Assembly: GCF_014646055.1 (NCBI RefSeq)
Contig: NZ_BMMS01000005.1
Coordinates: 186,001 to 250,000 of the forward strand
Reading direction: 5' to 3'
Source of the DNA: Wenjunlia tyrosinilytica
Lineage (GTDB): Bacteria > Actinomycetota > Actinomycetes > Streptomycetales > Streptomycetaceae
Length of the DNA stretch: 64,000 nucleotides
Below the pieces are notes generated by a model, which did not search any database, was not told the origin of the DNA, and was given only the letters and a program-made list of their open reading frames with translations. Below, in pieces: positions 33,403-43,500 of the stretch (position 1 is the first letter of the stretch; each line of letters starts with the position of its first letter). Both the position numbers and the translations under genes were made by a program.

Positions 33403-34269
33403 GTGGGTTGGTTGACGGCGGGCGAGGGGTACGAAGTCGCCCTGGTGGAAGGGCGGGTGGCCGCGCGGGCCACCGTGGGACGTGCTGCGGGGCGGCAGTT
33501 GAAGTCGCTGCCGAAGGGGCTCAAGGACCACCCCGAGGTGGACCGGCTGCGCCGCCTGGCGCAGTGGCTGGACCGCCACGCGACGGCATGTGTGGCGCAG
33601 GTGGACTCCTGGATGGTGTCGTCCCTGCCCGTCCCGACGGAGCTGGTGGCGCGGGTCTGGCCGGACGAGGCCTGGCAGGCGGCGCTGCGCGACCTGGTGG
33701 TCGTCGGCGACGATCCCGACGAGGTGGGCTTCCTGCGCGACGCCACCGACGCCGGCGAACTGCGGGTGGTCAACCTCGACGGTGAGACGGTCCGGCTGTC
33801 CCCGTCCACGGTCACCCTCCCCCACCCGGTGCTCCTGCCGGACCTGGAGGACCTGCGGGAGTTCGCGGCCGAGCTGGGTGTGGTCCAGCGTGTCGAGCAG
33901 ATCCACCGGGCCACCTGGACCAGGCCCACCGAGCAGGCGCCGAACGCCACGCAGGTGTCGGACTTCTCCGGGGGCAGGTTCGCCTCGCGGTTCGGCCTGG
34001 CGGCCAGGGCCACCGCGCTGGGCTACCGCGTGTCGGGGGGCTACGCCACCTGCCAGGTGCGCGACGGGGGGCTGATCACCGAGGCGTCGGTGTGGATCGG
34101 CGAGCCGTACTGGGACGGCGACACCGAGACGGGGGCGCTGAGCTTCAGCGGCCAGGACGGGCGGTCGCTGAGGCTGAGCGAGGTCGGCCCGGTGGCGTGG
34201 TCGGAGGGGATGCGGATGGCCGCGGCGCTGTACGCCGGTCGGCAGGTCGAGGAAGGCAGGAGCGCATGA
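33403..34269 (+). CDS. DUF4132 domain protein
   Basis: This protein of about 288 aa has a C-terminal part (SGGRFASRFGLAARATALGY to VGPVAWSEGMRMAAALYAG) that fits the DUF4132 domain, whose families end in a Pro-Val-x-x-Ser-Glu element. The N-terminal half carries WPDEAWQAALRDLVV and a Leu/Glu-rich stretch without recognised motifs. No membrane segment is present. The GTG at 33403 is preferred over a GTG at 33367 that lacks any ribosome site. Its stop overlaps the next start (ATGA). E. coli YehI, also a DUF4132 protein, sits in the same type of locus, and that comparison guides the assignment. Its biochemical role is unknown. Confidence 0.7.
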   Translation: MGWLTAGEGYEVALVEGRVAARATVGRAAGRQLKSLPKGLKDHPEVDRLRRLAQWLDRHATACVAQVDSWMVSSLPVPTELVARVWPDEAWQAALRDLVVVGDDPDEVGFLRDATDAGELRVVNLDGETVRLSPSTVTLPHPVLLPDLEDLREFAAELGVVQRVEQIHRATWTRPTEQAPNATQVSDFSGGRFASRFGLAARATALGYRVSGGYATCQVRDGGLITEASVWIGEPYWDGDTETGALSFSGQDGRSLRLSEVGPVAWSEGMRMAAALYAGRQVEEGRSA

Positions 34270-37200
34270 GCGAGACCGTCGGCGAGGCCGAGCAGCTGCT
34301 GAAGGCGGGGGCGGTACTGCCGGTCGGGACGCAGGGCGCCGCAGACCGGGCGGTGCCGTTGACCGCCCGCGCCTACCGCCACCCCGGTGTCGAGGGACGG
34401 ACCGTGGTGCGGCTCGTCGCCGAGGAGTTGGGTGCGGCCGAGGACCTGGCCGCGGGCTTCCTCGGCCTGGAGCCCGCCGCGGAGCCCGCCGTGGTGGGCC
34501 TCGGCCGGCGCCAGGCGCTGGGCTTCCCGGAGTGGGTGCTGGTGCACCACCCCGAGGACGGCCACCACGCGCTGGCCGTGGTGCCGGAGCTGGAGCGCAC
34601 GGTCCGGCAGGCCAAGTCCAAGCCCAAGGCGGCCCTGGACGCCTACCAGGAGATCGCCGGCCGCCTGGCCGCCGCCGTACCGCACTTCCTGCCCACCTTC
34701 TACGAGCAGGCCGGGCGGACCTTCCTGGCCGTCGAGAACGCGGCGTACGCCTCGCAGATGTTCACCAGGGCCCGCAGGGCCGAGGCGGAGCACGGGCTGG
34801 CCATCGACGAGGAGCGGCTCGACGCGGTGTTCCTGGAGTTCGCCCTCGCCGGCGCGCTGCCGGTGAAGGTGCTGTCGGGGTACGCCAAGGAGCTGTCGGC
34901 ACGGGTCGCGGCGCCGGAGGCGTTCCGCCGGTTCCGCAGGCTGTGCGTGCGGCGCACGGCGGGCGGTCTGCAGCCGTCCGCGCAGATGGCCGCGGACCTG
35001 CGCCGCCTGGCCAAGGCCGCGGGGGCGGACGTGGAGGCGGAGGAGCGGGCGTACGTCGCGGAGCTGCTGGCCCTGCCCGCCACTCTTCGCGTGGCGACGG
35101 GCTGGTGGAAGGCCCACCGCCCGGCGCTGGTGGCCCTGGCCCGGCGGGAGCCCGCGAAGCGCGGCATGCTGCTGAACCTGATGCCCGGCGGCGGCGAGGA
35201 GGACATGCCGCGGCTGTGGCTGGAGCTGCTGGAGGAGTCGGGCGCAACCGCCGGGCTCTGCGACGGCGCGCTGCCCGCCGAGGAGCGCCCCGAGGACGGC
35301 ACCACGGGCTGGTTCGAGCGGTTCCTGGCGTTCCGGACCCCCGGGTGGCGGGGAATCACGAGGCTGCCCACGCTGTACCCGCTCGTCGAGCGGATGGCGG
35401 ACCGGCTGCGCGCCGAACTCGCCGAGTCCGGCCGCGCGCTGCCGATCGTGACCTACGACGTGGACCTGCTGGACCTGCTGCTGTCCCTGGACGTGCCGGT
35501 CGCCGATCCCGACAAGAACACCGGGCTGCGCCTGGAGCAATGGGCGCAGGGCGAGCAACAACGCGACCTGTGCGCGCTCGAGGCCGACCCCCGTTTCCGG
35601 CCCGCCTTCGAACGCGGAGCGGACGGGCTGTCGAACGACCGGGACGGGCTGCGGGCCATCCGGATGCTGGCCGCCTCCCCCGGTGGACGCCCGATGCTCG
35701 CCGAGTGGATGCGCGAGGTCGCGCGGCGCTCCCTCGATGTGGGCCTGCCGCAGCTGCCCGACGCCCTGCGGAAGCTGTCCTGGCTGCCGGGCGAGGCCCT
35801 GGTCCTGGCCGAGGACGAGGCCCGCGCCGCCGCCGGGACCGATCTGGCCCCGCTGCTCGCCCGCACGCTCAAGGCCGGCCTCTTCGACGAGCTGAGCTGG
35901 CCCGCCTGGGAGGACGCGGCCGCGGACCTCGTGCAGAAGAAGGACGTCGACGAGCTCATCGTCGCGGAGGCCTGGCCCCATCTGATCGTCGGCCGCCCCG
36001 CGCAGGCCCGGGTGATCGGCGCCGAGGGCACCGTGCTCACCCACGACCTGCGGATACCCGCCGGTGACAGCTGGGGCGACCCCGGCTTCCACTACGTGGA
36101 CGGAGAACTGCACGTCCACTGGAACTCCCGGGCGCACGACAACCGGCTGGTCGGGTACTGGCACACCCGTGCCGACCGCGTGCAGCCGGTCGAGGGCACC
36201 GGCAACACCCGCGGTACCCGCATGAACTGGTACCGCAACACGGGCCCGATCAGCCTTCCGCTGCCCGGCGGCGGCCGGACCACCGGCACCGCGGTGCTGC
36301 ACGCCGGGGACACGGCGCTGCCCGAGGAGCGGTCGGTGATCACCGACGGAACGTCGTACTGGGTGTGGACGTGGGACGGTTCCGACCACGAGAGCACCGG
36401 ATGGTACGAGTACGTCCCGGCCACCGGGGAGGTCGGGCGCAAGGGCATGCCGGGCTTCCTGGCCGACGCGCTGCGCGACGCCCCCGCGGGAAGCACGTTC
36501 CACGCGGGCTGGATGCTGCCCGCCCCGACGGCCGAGGCCTCCCCCGGTGGCTCTCCGCTGAACGGTCTGCTCGGCTGGAGGGCCGTGCAACTGCCCGACG
36601 GTTCACTGCGCGGCGAGGACCTGGCCGGACACACCGTCACCCTGCCGTCCGGGGCGGGACGGCCGTCGCGTGTCCTGCTCTTCCCCGGGGACGACCGGCC
36701 CCGGGCGGTGGTCCAGGGCAGTTACGACGTCAGCCTCGTCGACCCGGACGGTGTCGTCACCGCGGTTGCCAAGACGGACGACCCTCCGGGGACGTTCGGC
36801 GAGGGCACCTTGATCCTGCCGCCGCTGCGCTACTGGCACTGCCTCGAACCCCGGGACGTCCAGGGCTCCCTGGCCCTGCGCGCCATCAGCCACGACACCG
36901 CGGCGGGGCTGCTCAAGGCCGCCCATGCCCAGAGCGGGGAGGAACTGCCCGCCCTGGTCCGCGAGCTCCTGCCCGAGGTGGGCCATGACGCGCTGGTGGC
37001 GGGGATCGCCGCAGTGGTCCGGTTCGCCGCCGGGCAGCAGGCCACCCTGGACGCGGTGGCGGACCGGATCGACCAGGCGCTCGCGGGCGGGCACCACGAG
37101 GAGGGGCCGACCGGCCCCAGCGACAAGCTGCTCGCCACCGCCCTGAGCGGCCTCACCGGCTCCCGGCGCTACTGGTGGGGTGAGTCCCCCTCGGGGGTCT

Positions 37201-39170
37201 TCCGCCAGATCCGCTCGCTCGGCCAGGCGCTGGGCCACACCGACGAGCCCGCCACGGACACCCCAGCCGTCGCCCTCCACCTCGACGGGCCCGAGCTGGC
37301 CCACACCGAGCTGGAGTGGCAGCCGATGCTCGACCGGTGCGCGGCGGTGGCCTTTAGGGCCGCGGCGCCGACGACGGAGCAGGAGGACCGGGACGCCCTG
37401 CACGAACTCCTGCGGGAGATGGACGTGCTGGGCGCCGACGGTGTCCGCGAGCCCGCTCGCTGGCGGCGGTTCACCCTGCACGTCGACAAGAGCCGTCTGA
37501 CCGGGGCCGACGGGCAGTGGCGGGCCGGAAGCTGGTGCGGGCTGCTGCCGCTGGGCGGCGGGGCGTTCCTCGCCTGCGTGGACAGGGAGGGAGCCGAGGA
37601 CTCGGGCTGTGTGTTCACCGCGCTCTTCCACGACCCGGCCGGACGCTTCGAGGTGCCCGAGCCGTACACCGTCCGCGCCTCCTCGACGGTCGGGGAGAGC
37701 CGGGAGACGGGCTGGCTGGGGGCGTTCCTGACCGAGTTCGCCGCGCGCGGACCGGCGCCCTGGTTCCCGCAGGCCGCCGCGGAGTTCGCCCGGCTCACCG
37801 GGGTCACGGGGACTACGGCCCGGCTGGTGGTGGCCGGGATGCCGCGGGCCGACGCCTACGAGCGGAACTTCCTTCCCGCGCGGGCGCGCACCCTGCTGGG
37901 GGTGAAGGTCGCCGAGGCCGCCGTGGCCAGGGACGAGCTGCGCACGCTGAGCCATGAGGTCCGCCTCGCCGTCGTCGCCGCCCTCATGCCCGCGCAGCCC
38001 GCGCGGCTGTGGACGGAGGGTCCGGACGTGGCCGCTGCCGCGGAGGTCTGGACCAGAGCCGTGGGCAGGCGGGCCGCCGTACCCGAGGCGCTGCTCGCCG
38101 AGGCGGTCCGCGCCGTGAGGCCCGTCTTCTGGGCGCCGGCGCGTGCGCTGCCCGCCCTGCTCGACCCGGCCGCCGAGCCGCAGTTGAGCAAGGACCTCGC
38201 CTGGGCGGTCAAGGGCGACCGGGTGCACCCCGTCGACTCGGACGCCGAGGGGTTCACCGCGAGCACGCTGGTCGGCTCCGTCGCGACGACCGCGTGGCTC
38301 GCGCACCGGCTGCCCGCGGGCGACCCCCTGCGAGCCGCCCTGCCCGTGGCCCTGACCGCCGTGAGAGACCGGCTGGCCAACCCCGAGCTGATGCTCGACC
38401 TCGGCCGGTACGTCGGCCTTCCCGCGTTCCGGAAGGTGGCGGGTCCCCCGACCGAGGTCGGCGAGGGCTACGAGCGCTACGGTGCCGTCGTCATGGCCAC
38501 CCATGACGACCAGCCGGCGCCGGGAATCCGTACGGCGCTGCTGGACGAGGCCGGACAGGACCCCTATCTGCCCGCGCTGCGGGGAGTCGACCAGCAGCCG
38601 TTCCCGGCCGAGGTCGCCCTGCGCCTCGCCCGCGATCCCCGCTTCGAGGCGCTCCTCGCCGACCCGGGCGACCCGGTGGCGGGTGAGCGGGGCAAGGACG
38701 GCACCTGGTGGCCGCAGGACCCCACCCGGTCCGTGCCCGGCCTGGTCACCGCGGCGGCCAAGGAGTACGGCATCGGCGAGGACGCCGCCGCGCTCTACCT
38801 GGCGCTGCTCGCCATGCCGGACCCCAGCGACCGCAACACCGCGCGCTGGACGGGCTGGAAGCCCGCCCGGCTGAAGGCGGCGCGTGCCGAACTGGCCGGC
38901 ACCGAGCTGGTGGTCGAGGCCACCCGCACCCGGGCCGGGCGCTCGCTCTTCCTTCCCGGCGGCTGGACGGTGCAGCGGTCCCCGCACCTGCCACTGGAGC
39001 AGTGGAAGCTCTCCCTGCTGGGACTGGACGCCGCCGACGCCGCGCCGTTGGGGGTGATCGTGCCCCTGGAGCCCGCCGCCGACCTGTACCGCGGGGCCTG
39101 GCAGCGGGTGCTGGACGGTGACGGCCCCCGGTTCGAGGAGCTCAAGGTGAAGGGCGGCAGGCGCCGCTGA
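34266..39170 (+). CDS. Giant protein of the MoxR-VWA locus, function unknown
   Basis: This 1634-aa soluble protein starts in an ATGA overlap with the DUF4132 gene, behind an AGGAG site. Residues about 1-480 are helical and Ala/Leu/Arg-rich (for example PHFLPTFYEQAGRTFLAVE). A central part, about 590-900, is rich in aromatic and beta-prone residues (DGELHVHWNS, HTRADRVQPVEG, WVWTWDGSD), suggesting a beta domain. The last 700 residues are again mostly helical. No nucleotide-binding motif, signal peptide or membrane helix was found. In the E. coli yeh locus the comparable large protein is YehI. This one may be an adaptor or substrate-recognition scaffold for the AAA+ ATPase encoded next; that is inference. 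Confidence 0.75.
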   Translation: MSETVGEAEQLLKAGAVLPVGTQGAADRAVPLTARAYRHPGVEGRTVVRLVAEELGAAEDLAAGFLGLEPAAEPAVVGLGRRQALGFPEWVLVHHPEDGHHALAVVPELERTVRQAKSKPKAALDAYQEIAGRLAAAVPHFLPTFYEQAGRTFLAVENAAYASQMFTRARRAEAEHGLAIDEERLDAVFLEFALAGALPVKVLSGYAKELSARVAAPEAFRRFRRLCVRRTAGGLQPSAQMAADLRRLAKAAGADVEAEERAYVAELLALPATLRVATGWWKAHRPALVALARREPAKRGMLLNLMPGGGEEDMPRLWLELLEESGATAGLCDGALPAEERPEDGTTGWFERFLAFRTPGWRGITRLPTLYPLVERMADRLRAELAESGRALPIVTYDVDLLDLLLSLDVPVADPDKNTGLRLEQWAQGEQQRDLCALEADPRFRPAFERGADGLSNDRDGLRAIRMLAASPGGRPMLAEWMREVARRSLDVGLPQLPDALRKLSWLPGEALVLAEDEARAAAGTDLAPLLARTLKAGLFDELSWPAWEDAAADLVQKKDVDELIVAEAWPHLIVGRPAQARVIGAEGTVLTHDLRIPAGDSWGDPGFHYVDGELHVHWNSRAHDNRLVGYWHTRADRVQPVEGTGNTRGTRMNWYRNTGPISLPLPGGGRTTGTAVLHAGDTALPEERSVITDGTSYWVWTWDGSDHESTGWYEYVPATGEVGRKGMPGFLADALRDAPAGSTFHAGWMLPAPTAEASPGGSPLNGLLGWRAVQLPDGSLRGEDLAGHTVTLPSGAGRPSRVLLFPGDDRPRAVVQGSYDVSLVDPDGVVTAVAKTDDPPGTFGEGTLILPPLRYWHCLEPRDVQGSLALRAISHDTAAGLLKAAHAQSGEELPALVRELLPEVGHDALVAGIAAVVRFAAGQQATLDAVADRIDQALAGGHHEEGPTGPSDKLLATALSGLTGSRRYWWGESPSGVFRQIRSLGQALGHTDEPATDTPAVALHLDGPELAHTELEWQPMLDRCAAVAFRAAAPTTEQEDRDALHELLREMDVLGADGVREPARWRRFTLHVDKSRLTGADGQWRAGSWCGLLPLGGGAFLACVDREGAEDSGCVFTALFHDPAGRFEVPEPYTVRASSTVGESRETGWLGAFLTEFAARGPAPWFPQAAAEFARLTGVTGTTARLVVAGMPRADAYERNFLPARARTLLGVKVAEAAVARDELRTLSHEVRLAVVAALMPAQPARLWTEGPDVAAAAEVWTRAVGRRAAVPEALLAEAVRAVRPVFWAPARALPALLDPAAEPQLSKDLAWAVKGDRVHPVDSDAEGFTASTLVGSVATTAWLAHRLPAGDPLRAALPVALTAVRDRLANPELMLDLGRYVGLPAFRKVAGPPTEVGEGYERYGAVVMATHDDQPAPGIRTALLDEAGQDPYLPALRGVDQQPFPAEVALRLARDPRFEALLADPGDPVAGERGKDGTWWPQDPTRSVPGLVTAAAKEYGIGEDAAALYLALLAMPDPSDRNTARWTGWKPARLKAARAELAGTELVVEATRTRAGRSLFLPGGWTVQRSPHLPLEQWKLSLLGLDAADAAPLGVIVPLEPAADLYRGAWQRVLDGDGPRFEELKVKGGRRR

Positions 39171-39178
39171 ACCCGCTC

Positions 39179-39208
39179 GGGGGCGGGCGCGGTACCGTGC
39201 CCGCCCCC
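39179..39208. terminator. Hairpin between the giant gene and the MoxR gene
   Basis: GGGGGCGGGC (39179-39188) pairs perfectly with GCCCGCCCCC (39199-39208). The inner bases G-T, C-G, G-C and G-C can continue the stem around a TA tip. It starts 9 bp after the stop codon and would separate or attenuate transcription of the downstream MoxR-VWA-SWIM genes. Confidence 0.65.
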
Positions 39209-39250
39209 GGCGTGCGCACCATCCACCAGCCAGAACCCTCAGCCGGCCGC

Positions 39251-39286
39251 ATCAGCCCCATCAGCCCCATCAGCCCCATCAGACCC
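39251..39286. repeat. Tandem 9-bp repeat, 4 copies
   Basis: ATCAGCCCC is repeated three times (39251-39277), followed by ATCAGACCC. The array lies in the leader between the hairpin at 39179 and the MoxR gene start. Confidence 0.88.
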
Positions 39287-39348
39287 ATCGGGCAGCTGTG
39301 CCGGACAGGCAGCTGCATCGGAATCAGACAGATACGAGGAACCACTCC

Positions 39349-40521
39349 ATGTCCCTGACCGACCAGGTGTCGGCCCCCGCGCCCCGGCAGATACTGCCCG
39401 CCGAAGAGCGGTACGCGACCGAACTCGCCTTCCTGGCCGCCCACGACGAGGGCCCCCGTCCGCCCGGGTGGGCGCTCACCCCGCGCGCCGTGGTCACCTT
39501 CGTCTGCGGCAGCGGCGGCGAGACCCTGGAGCTGCCCGAGGAACGACGTGCCGAGGCGGGCGACCGGCCCACGCGCCTCGCGGTGGCACCCAAGTTCGTG
39601 GGTGAACGCGCCCTGGTGGAACGGTGCGTGGTCACCCTCGCTGGAGAGCGCGGCCTTCTGCTCGTGGGTGAGCCCGGCACCGCGAAGTCGATGCTCTCCG
39701 AACTCCTCGCCGCCGCCGTCTGCGGCACCAGCGCCCTGACCGTCCAGGGCACCGCGGGCACCACCGAGGACGCCTTCCGCTACGGCTGGAACTACGCCCT
39801 CCTGCTGGCCCAGGGGCCGAGCAGCCAGGCGCTGGTGGACTCCCCCGTGCTCACCGCCATGCGCAGCGGACGGGTGGCCAGGATCGAGGAGATCACCCGC
39901 TGCCTGCCCGAGGTGCAGGACGCCCTGGTGTCGATCCTTTCCGACCGGCGCGTGAGCGTGCCCGAACTCAGCGGCACCGCCGACGCCCTGGTCTCGGCCG
40001 CTCCCGGTTTCACGGTCATCGCCACGGCCAACCTGCGCGACCGGGGTGTGTCGGAGATGTCGGCCGCCCTCAAGCGGCGGTTCAACTTCGAGACCGTCCA
40101 GCCCATCGCCGACGCCGACGCGGAGACCGCCCTGATCCGCCGTCAGGCGAGCGCCGCCGTCGAGCGGGCCGGGGCCTCGTTCGGTGTGGACGACGCCGTG
40201 CTGGACGCGCTGGTCACCGTCTTCCGTGATCTGCGCTCGGGACGCTCCGCCGAGGGCTGGGACGTCGAGCGGCCGGGCACGGTGCTGTCCACCGCGGAGG
40301 CGGTGCAGGTCGCCGCGTCGCTCGGCGTGGCCGCCGCCTACCTGCCGTCCGGGGATGTGCTGGACCTCGTTCCCGGCCATCTGCTGGGTGTGGTCCGCAA
40401 GGACGACCCGGCCGACCACGGGCGGCTGCTGGGCTACTGGGACGGGCCGGTACGCCGTCGCGCCGAGGACGGCTCGGCGATGTGGCGCCGCCTGTGGGAC
40501 CTGCGCGGGACGCTGAATTGA
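39349..40521 (+). CDS. MoxR-type AAA+ ATPase (YehL-like)
   Basis: This 390-aa cytosolic AAA+ ATPase has Walker A GEPGTAKS (residues 107-114), the MoxR style in which Ala replaces the second Gly. Walker B is VARIEE (176-181) with the catalytic Glu, sensor 1 is TANL (about Asn228) and the arginine-finger region is LKRRF (241-245). The N-terminal 75 residues are an extra domain. MoxR ATPases act as hexameric chaperones with a VWA-domain partner, and that partner is encoded immediately downstream with a TTGA overlap. GAGGA 8 nt before the ATG supports the start. The closest functional parallel is YehL in the E. coli yeh locus. Confidence 0.9.
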   Translation: MSLTDQVSAPAPRQILPAEERYATELAFLAAHDEGPRPPGWALTPRAVVTFVCGSGGETLELPEERRAEAGDRPTRLAVAPKFVGERALVERCVVTLAGERGLLLVGEPGTAKSMLSELLAAAVCGTSALTVQGTAGTTEDAFRYGWNYALLLAQGPSSQALVDSPVLTAMRSGRVARIEEITRCLPEVQDALVSILSDRRVSVPELSGTADALVSAAPGFTVIATANLRDRGVSEMSAALKRRFNFETVQPIADADAETALIRRQASAAVERAGASFGVDDAVLDALVTVFRDLRSGRSAEGWDVERPGTVLSTAEAVQVAASLGVAAAYLPSGDVLDLVPGHLLGVVRKDDPADHGRLLGYWDGPVRRRAEDGSAMWRRLWDLRGTLN

Positions 40522-43500
40522 CCGGGCGTCGGGCGGCCGCTGCCGCCGAACCCGACAGTGAGCGGTCGGAGGCGGCCGTGCCGCCGAGCGCCGATCCCGG
40601 GGGCACCGGCCCCCGGAGCACCGATCCCCGGGCCGCCGTGGCCGATCTGGCATCCTCGCAGGAGCCCTACCTGCTCGGGGTGCGCCATCACAGCCCGGCG
40701 CTGGCCTGTGTCGTCCCGGCCCTGCTGGACGCCGCGGATGTCTCGGTGGTCTGCGTGGAACTGCCCGCCGACTTCCAGCACTGGCTGGTCCACCTGGGCG
40801 ACCCGGCGACCGTCGCACCGGTGGCTCTCGCGGGGGCGGGCGCGGACGGCGGGCTGGGCTTCTACCCGTTCGCGGACTTCTCCCCCGAACTCGCCGCCAT
40901 CCGCTGGGCGAGGGAACGGGGAGTCGAGGTCGTCGCGTGCGACCTGCCGCTCGACGACCCCGGCTGGTCCCTGACCGGCGGCGAGCACCGGAGTGAGCGG
41001 GGCGAGGCCCCGGCCGGGCCGTCGTTCGCCGACGCGCTGACCGCCGCGGGCACCGGCCGGGAGGGCGAGGACCTGTGGGACCGCTCCGTCGAGGTGCTGG
41101 CCCCCGGATGCCCGCCCGAGGCGGTCCGCCGGGCCGCCCTCGGCGTGGGCTGGGCCCTGCGCAAGGACAGCGCCGAGCGGGGCGGGATACCGGCCACGGA
41201 CCTCGCCCGCGAGGCGCACATGCGCCGGGTCATCGCCGAAGCCGCCTGCGGCGGACGGCGGGTGGCGGCGGTGATCGGAGCCTTCCACGCCCCGGCGCTG
41301 GCCGGGCCGGACACCCCCGAGGCTGTCGGCGCGGTGCCGGGACAGGCGGTCCCACGTGCGGTCCGCTCCACCGCCACCGCCGAGCCGGCCGCGCGTGGCG
41401 AATCCCCGGTGACCACGTCGCTCGTCCCCTACGCCTTCGACCTGCTCGACTCCCGCTCCGGCTATCCCGCGGGAATCCGCGACCCGCGGTGGCAGCAGGC
41501 GGTCCATGCGGCGGGCGGTGACCCCGAGCGGGTCCGGCAGGCCGCTGCCCGGGCGGTGACGGACCTGTGCCGACGGATGCGGTCGGACGGGCACACCGCG
41601 GGCACGGGCGAAGCGGCGGAGACGCTGCGGCTCGCCTGCGATCTGGCGACCCTGCGCGCCCTGCCCGCGCCCGGGCGGGGCGAGCTGCTGGAGGCGGTGA
41701 CCACCGTCCTGGGCCAGGGCGAGCCGCTCGGACGCGGACGGGCACTGGCCCGCGCGCTCCAGGCGGTTCTGGTCGGTTCCGACCGCGGCAGGATCGCTCC
41801 CGGGACACCGCGCTCCGGCCTCGGCCCGTCCGTCGAGGCCGAACTGGCCTCGCTGCGGCTGCCCTGCCCCGACTCCCCCGACCGGCGCGAGGTCCGCCTG
41901 GACCCGCTGCGCTCAGACCTGGACAGGCGCCGGGAGGTGCTGTTGCAGCGTCTGGCGGTCTGCGGCGTGGGCTACGGCGAGCGGACGGAGGTCGCCGGTA
42001 CCGGCGACGGCACGGCGCTCAGCACCCGGTGGCAGCTCGCCTGGACGCCCGCCGTACCGGCCCTGCTGGACCTGGCGGGTGTGCGCGGGGTGACCGCGGC
42101 ACAGGCCGCGGCGGGAAAGCTGAACGAGGTCGTCCGCCGCGAGCGCGCGGAGGGCGGCCCCACATGCGCCCAGCTCCTGGCGGGACTGCGTTCGGCCGCC
42201 GCCTGCGATCTGCCCGGCCCGGTGGCCGAACGGCTCGAGGAGGCCGCCACCGCACTGCCGTCGGCGGCCACGCTGTCCGAAGTCCTCGAAGCGGCGGACC
42301 TGTTGGAGGCGCTGCGCCGCGAGCACCTGCCCGGCACCACGCCCGCGACACGGCAGAGTGCGGCGGCGCTCGCGGACACCCTGCTGGAGTCCGCGGTCCG
42401 TTCCATCCCCGGAATGGCCGGGAGCGATCAGCCGCAGGACGCCGTCGCCCTGGTGGCGCTGGCCACCCGGGCCGGGGAGCATCACCTGGGACTGCGGCTC
42501 GACGACGCGCTGGCCGAGCTGGTGCGGACGGGCTCGCCGCTGATCCAGGGAGCCGCCCTGGCCGCGCGGGTCCTGCTGGACCTGGACGACTGCGAGGCGC
42601 TGGGCGCCAGGACCGCGGGATGGGTCGACACGGCGACCGGCCCCGAGAGCCGTGGCCGTCTGGCCAGGCACCTCACGGGCCTGCTGACGGCGGCCGGCCC
42701 CCTGCTGCAATCGGCTCCGGCGGCGCTCGACCCGCTGCTGGACCGCGTCGACGCCCTCACCGACCCGGCCTTCCTGGACCGCCTCCCCGCCCTGCGCGGC
42801 GGATTCGACACCCTGGCCCCGGCCGGGCGGGAGCGCCTGCTCCGCACCGTCTCCGAACGTCTGGGCGACCGCCTGGACCTGTCCTTGACCGCCTCCCCGG
42901 AGCTACTGGCCCTCTGGACGGCAGCGGACACGGCGGCGCTGACGGCCGTCGAGGCACTGGGCCTGCCGGTGCCGGGGCCGGAGAAGGCGCCGGAGCCGGG
43001 AGCCGCGACCGGGCCCGCATCCGTTCCTCCGGAGGCCGGGCCCGCATCCGTTCTGCCGGAGGCCGGTCGGCCGCAGGCCGGGCCCGGGGAACGGCCGGAG
43101 GCCGGGCACCCGGAAGGTGACTCGCGGGGGCGGCGGCTGGCGCCCGCCGATCGGTGGCGGTTGCTGCTCGGGCGGGAGAGCGAGCGGCTGCCGTCCGGAG
43201 CCCGGCGATACGCGCATGCCCTGGACGAGCTCTACGGGGCCGGACGAGGCGAGGGCGCCGGGGACTTCGGACACGGCGCGGACAACGGCGGCGGCCAGGA
43301 GTCGTCGTTCCCCACCGCCCGCGAGTGGGCCGAGGAGCTCGACTCCCTCTTCGGCACCGAGGTCCGCGAGGAGGTCTTGGCCCGCGCGGCCGACGCCGGG
43401 CGCACCGATGTGCTGGCCGAGATCGACCCCGCGTCGGTCCGCCCGTCCGTCGAGCTGCTGAGCTCGGTCCTCTCCTTGGCCGGCGGACTGCCGGAACAGC

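Noticed and set aside
34041-38987. Very long open frames on the minus strand opposite the giant gene
   Set aside because: They are antisense shadows made by GC-rich codon bias. Their translations are Arg/Gly/His/Gln-rich and show no motifs, while the plus-strand frame is motif-consistent and coupled to its neighbours.
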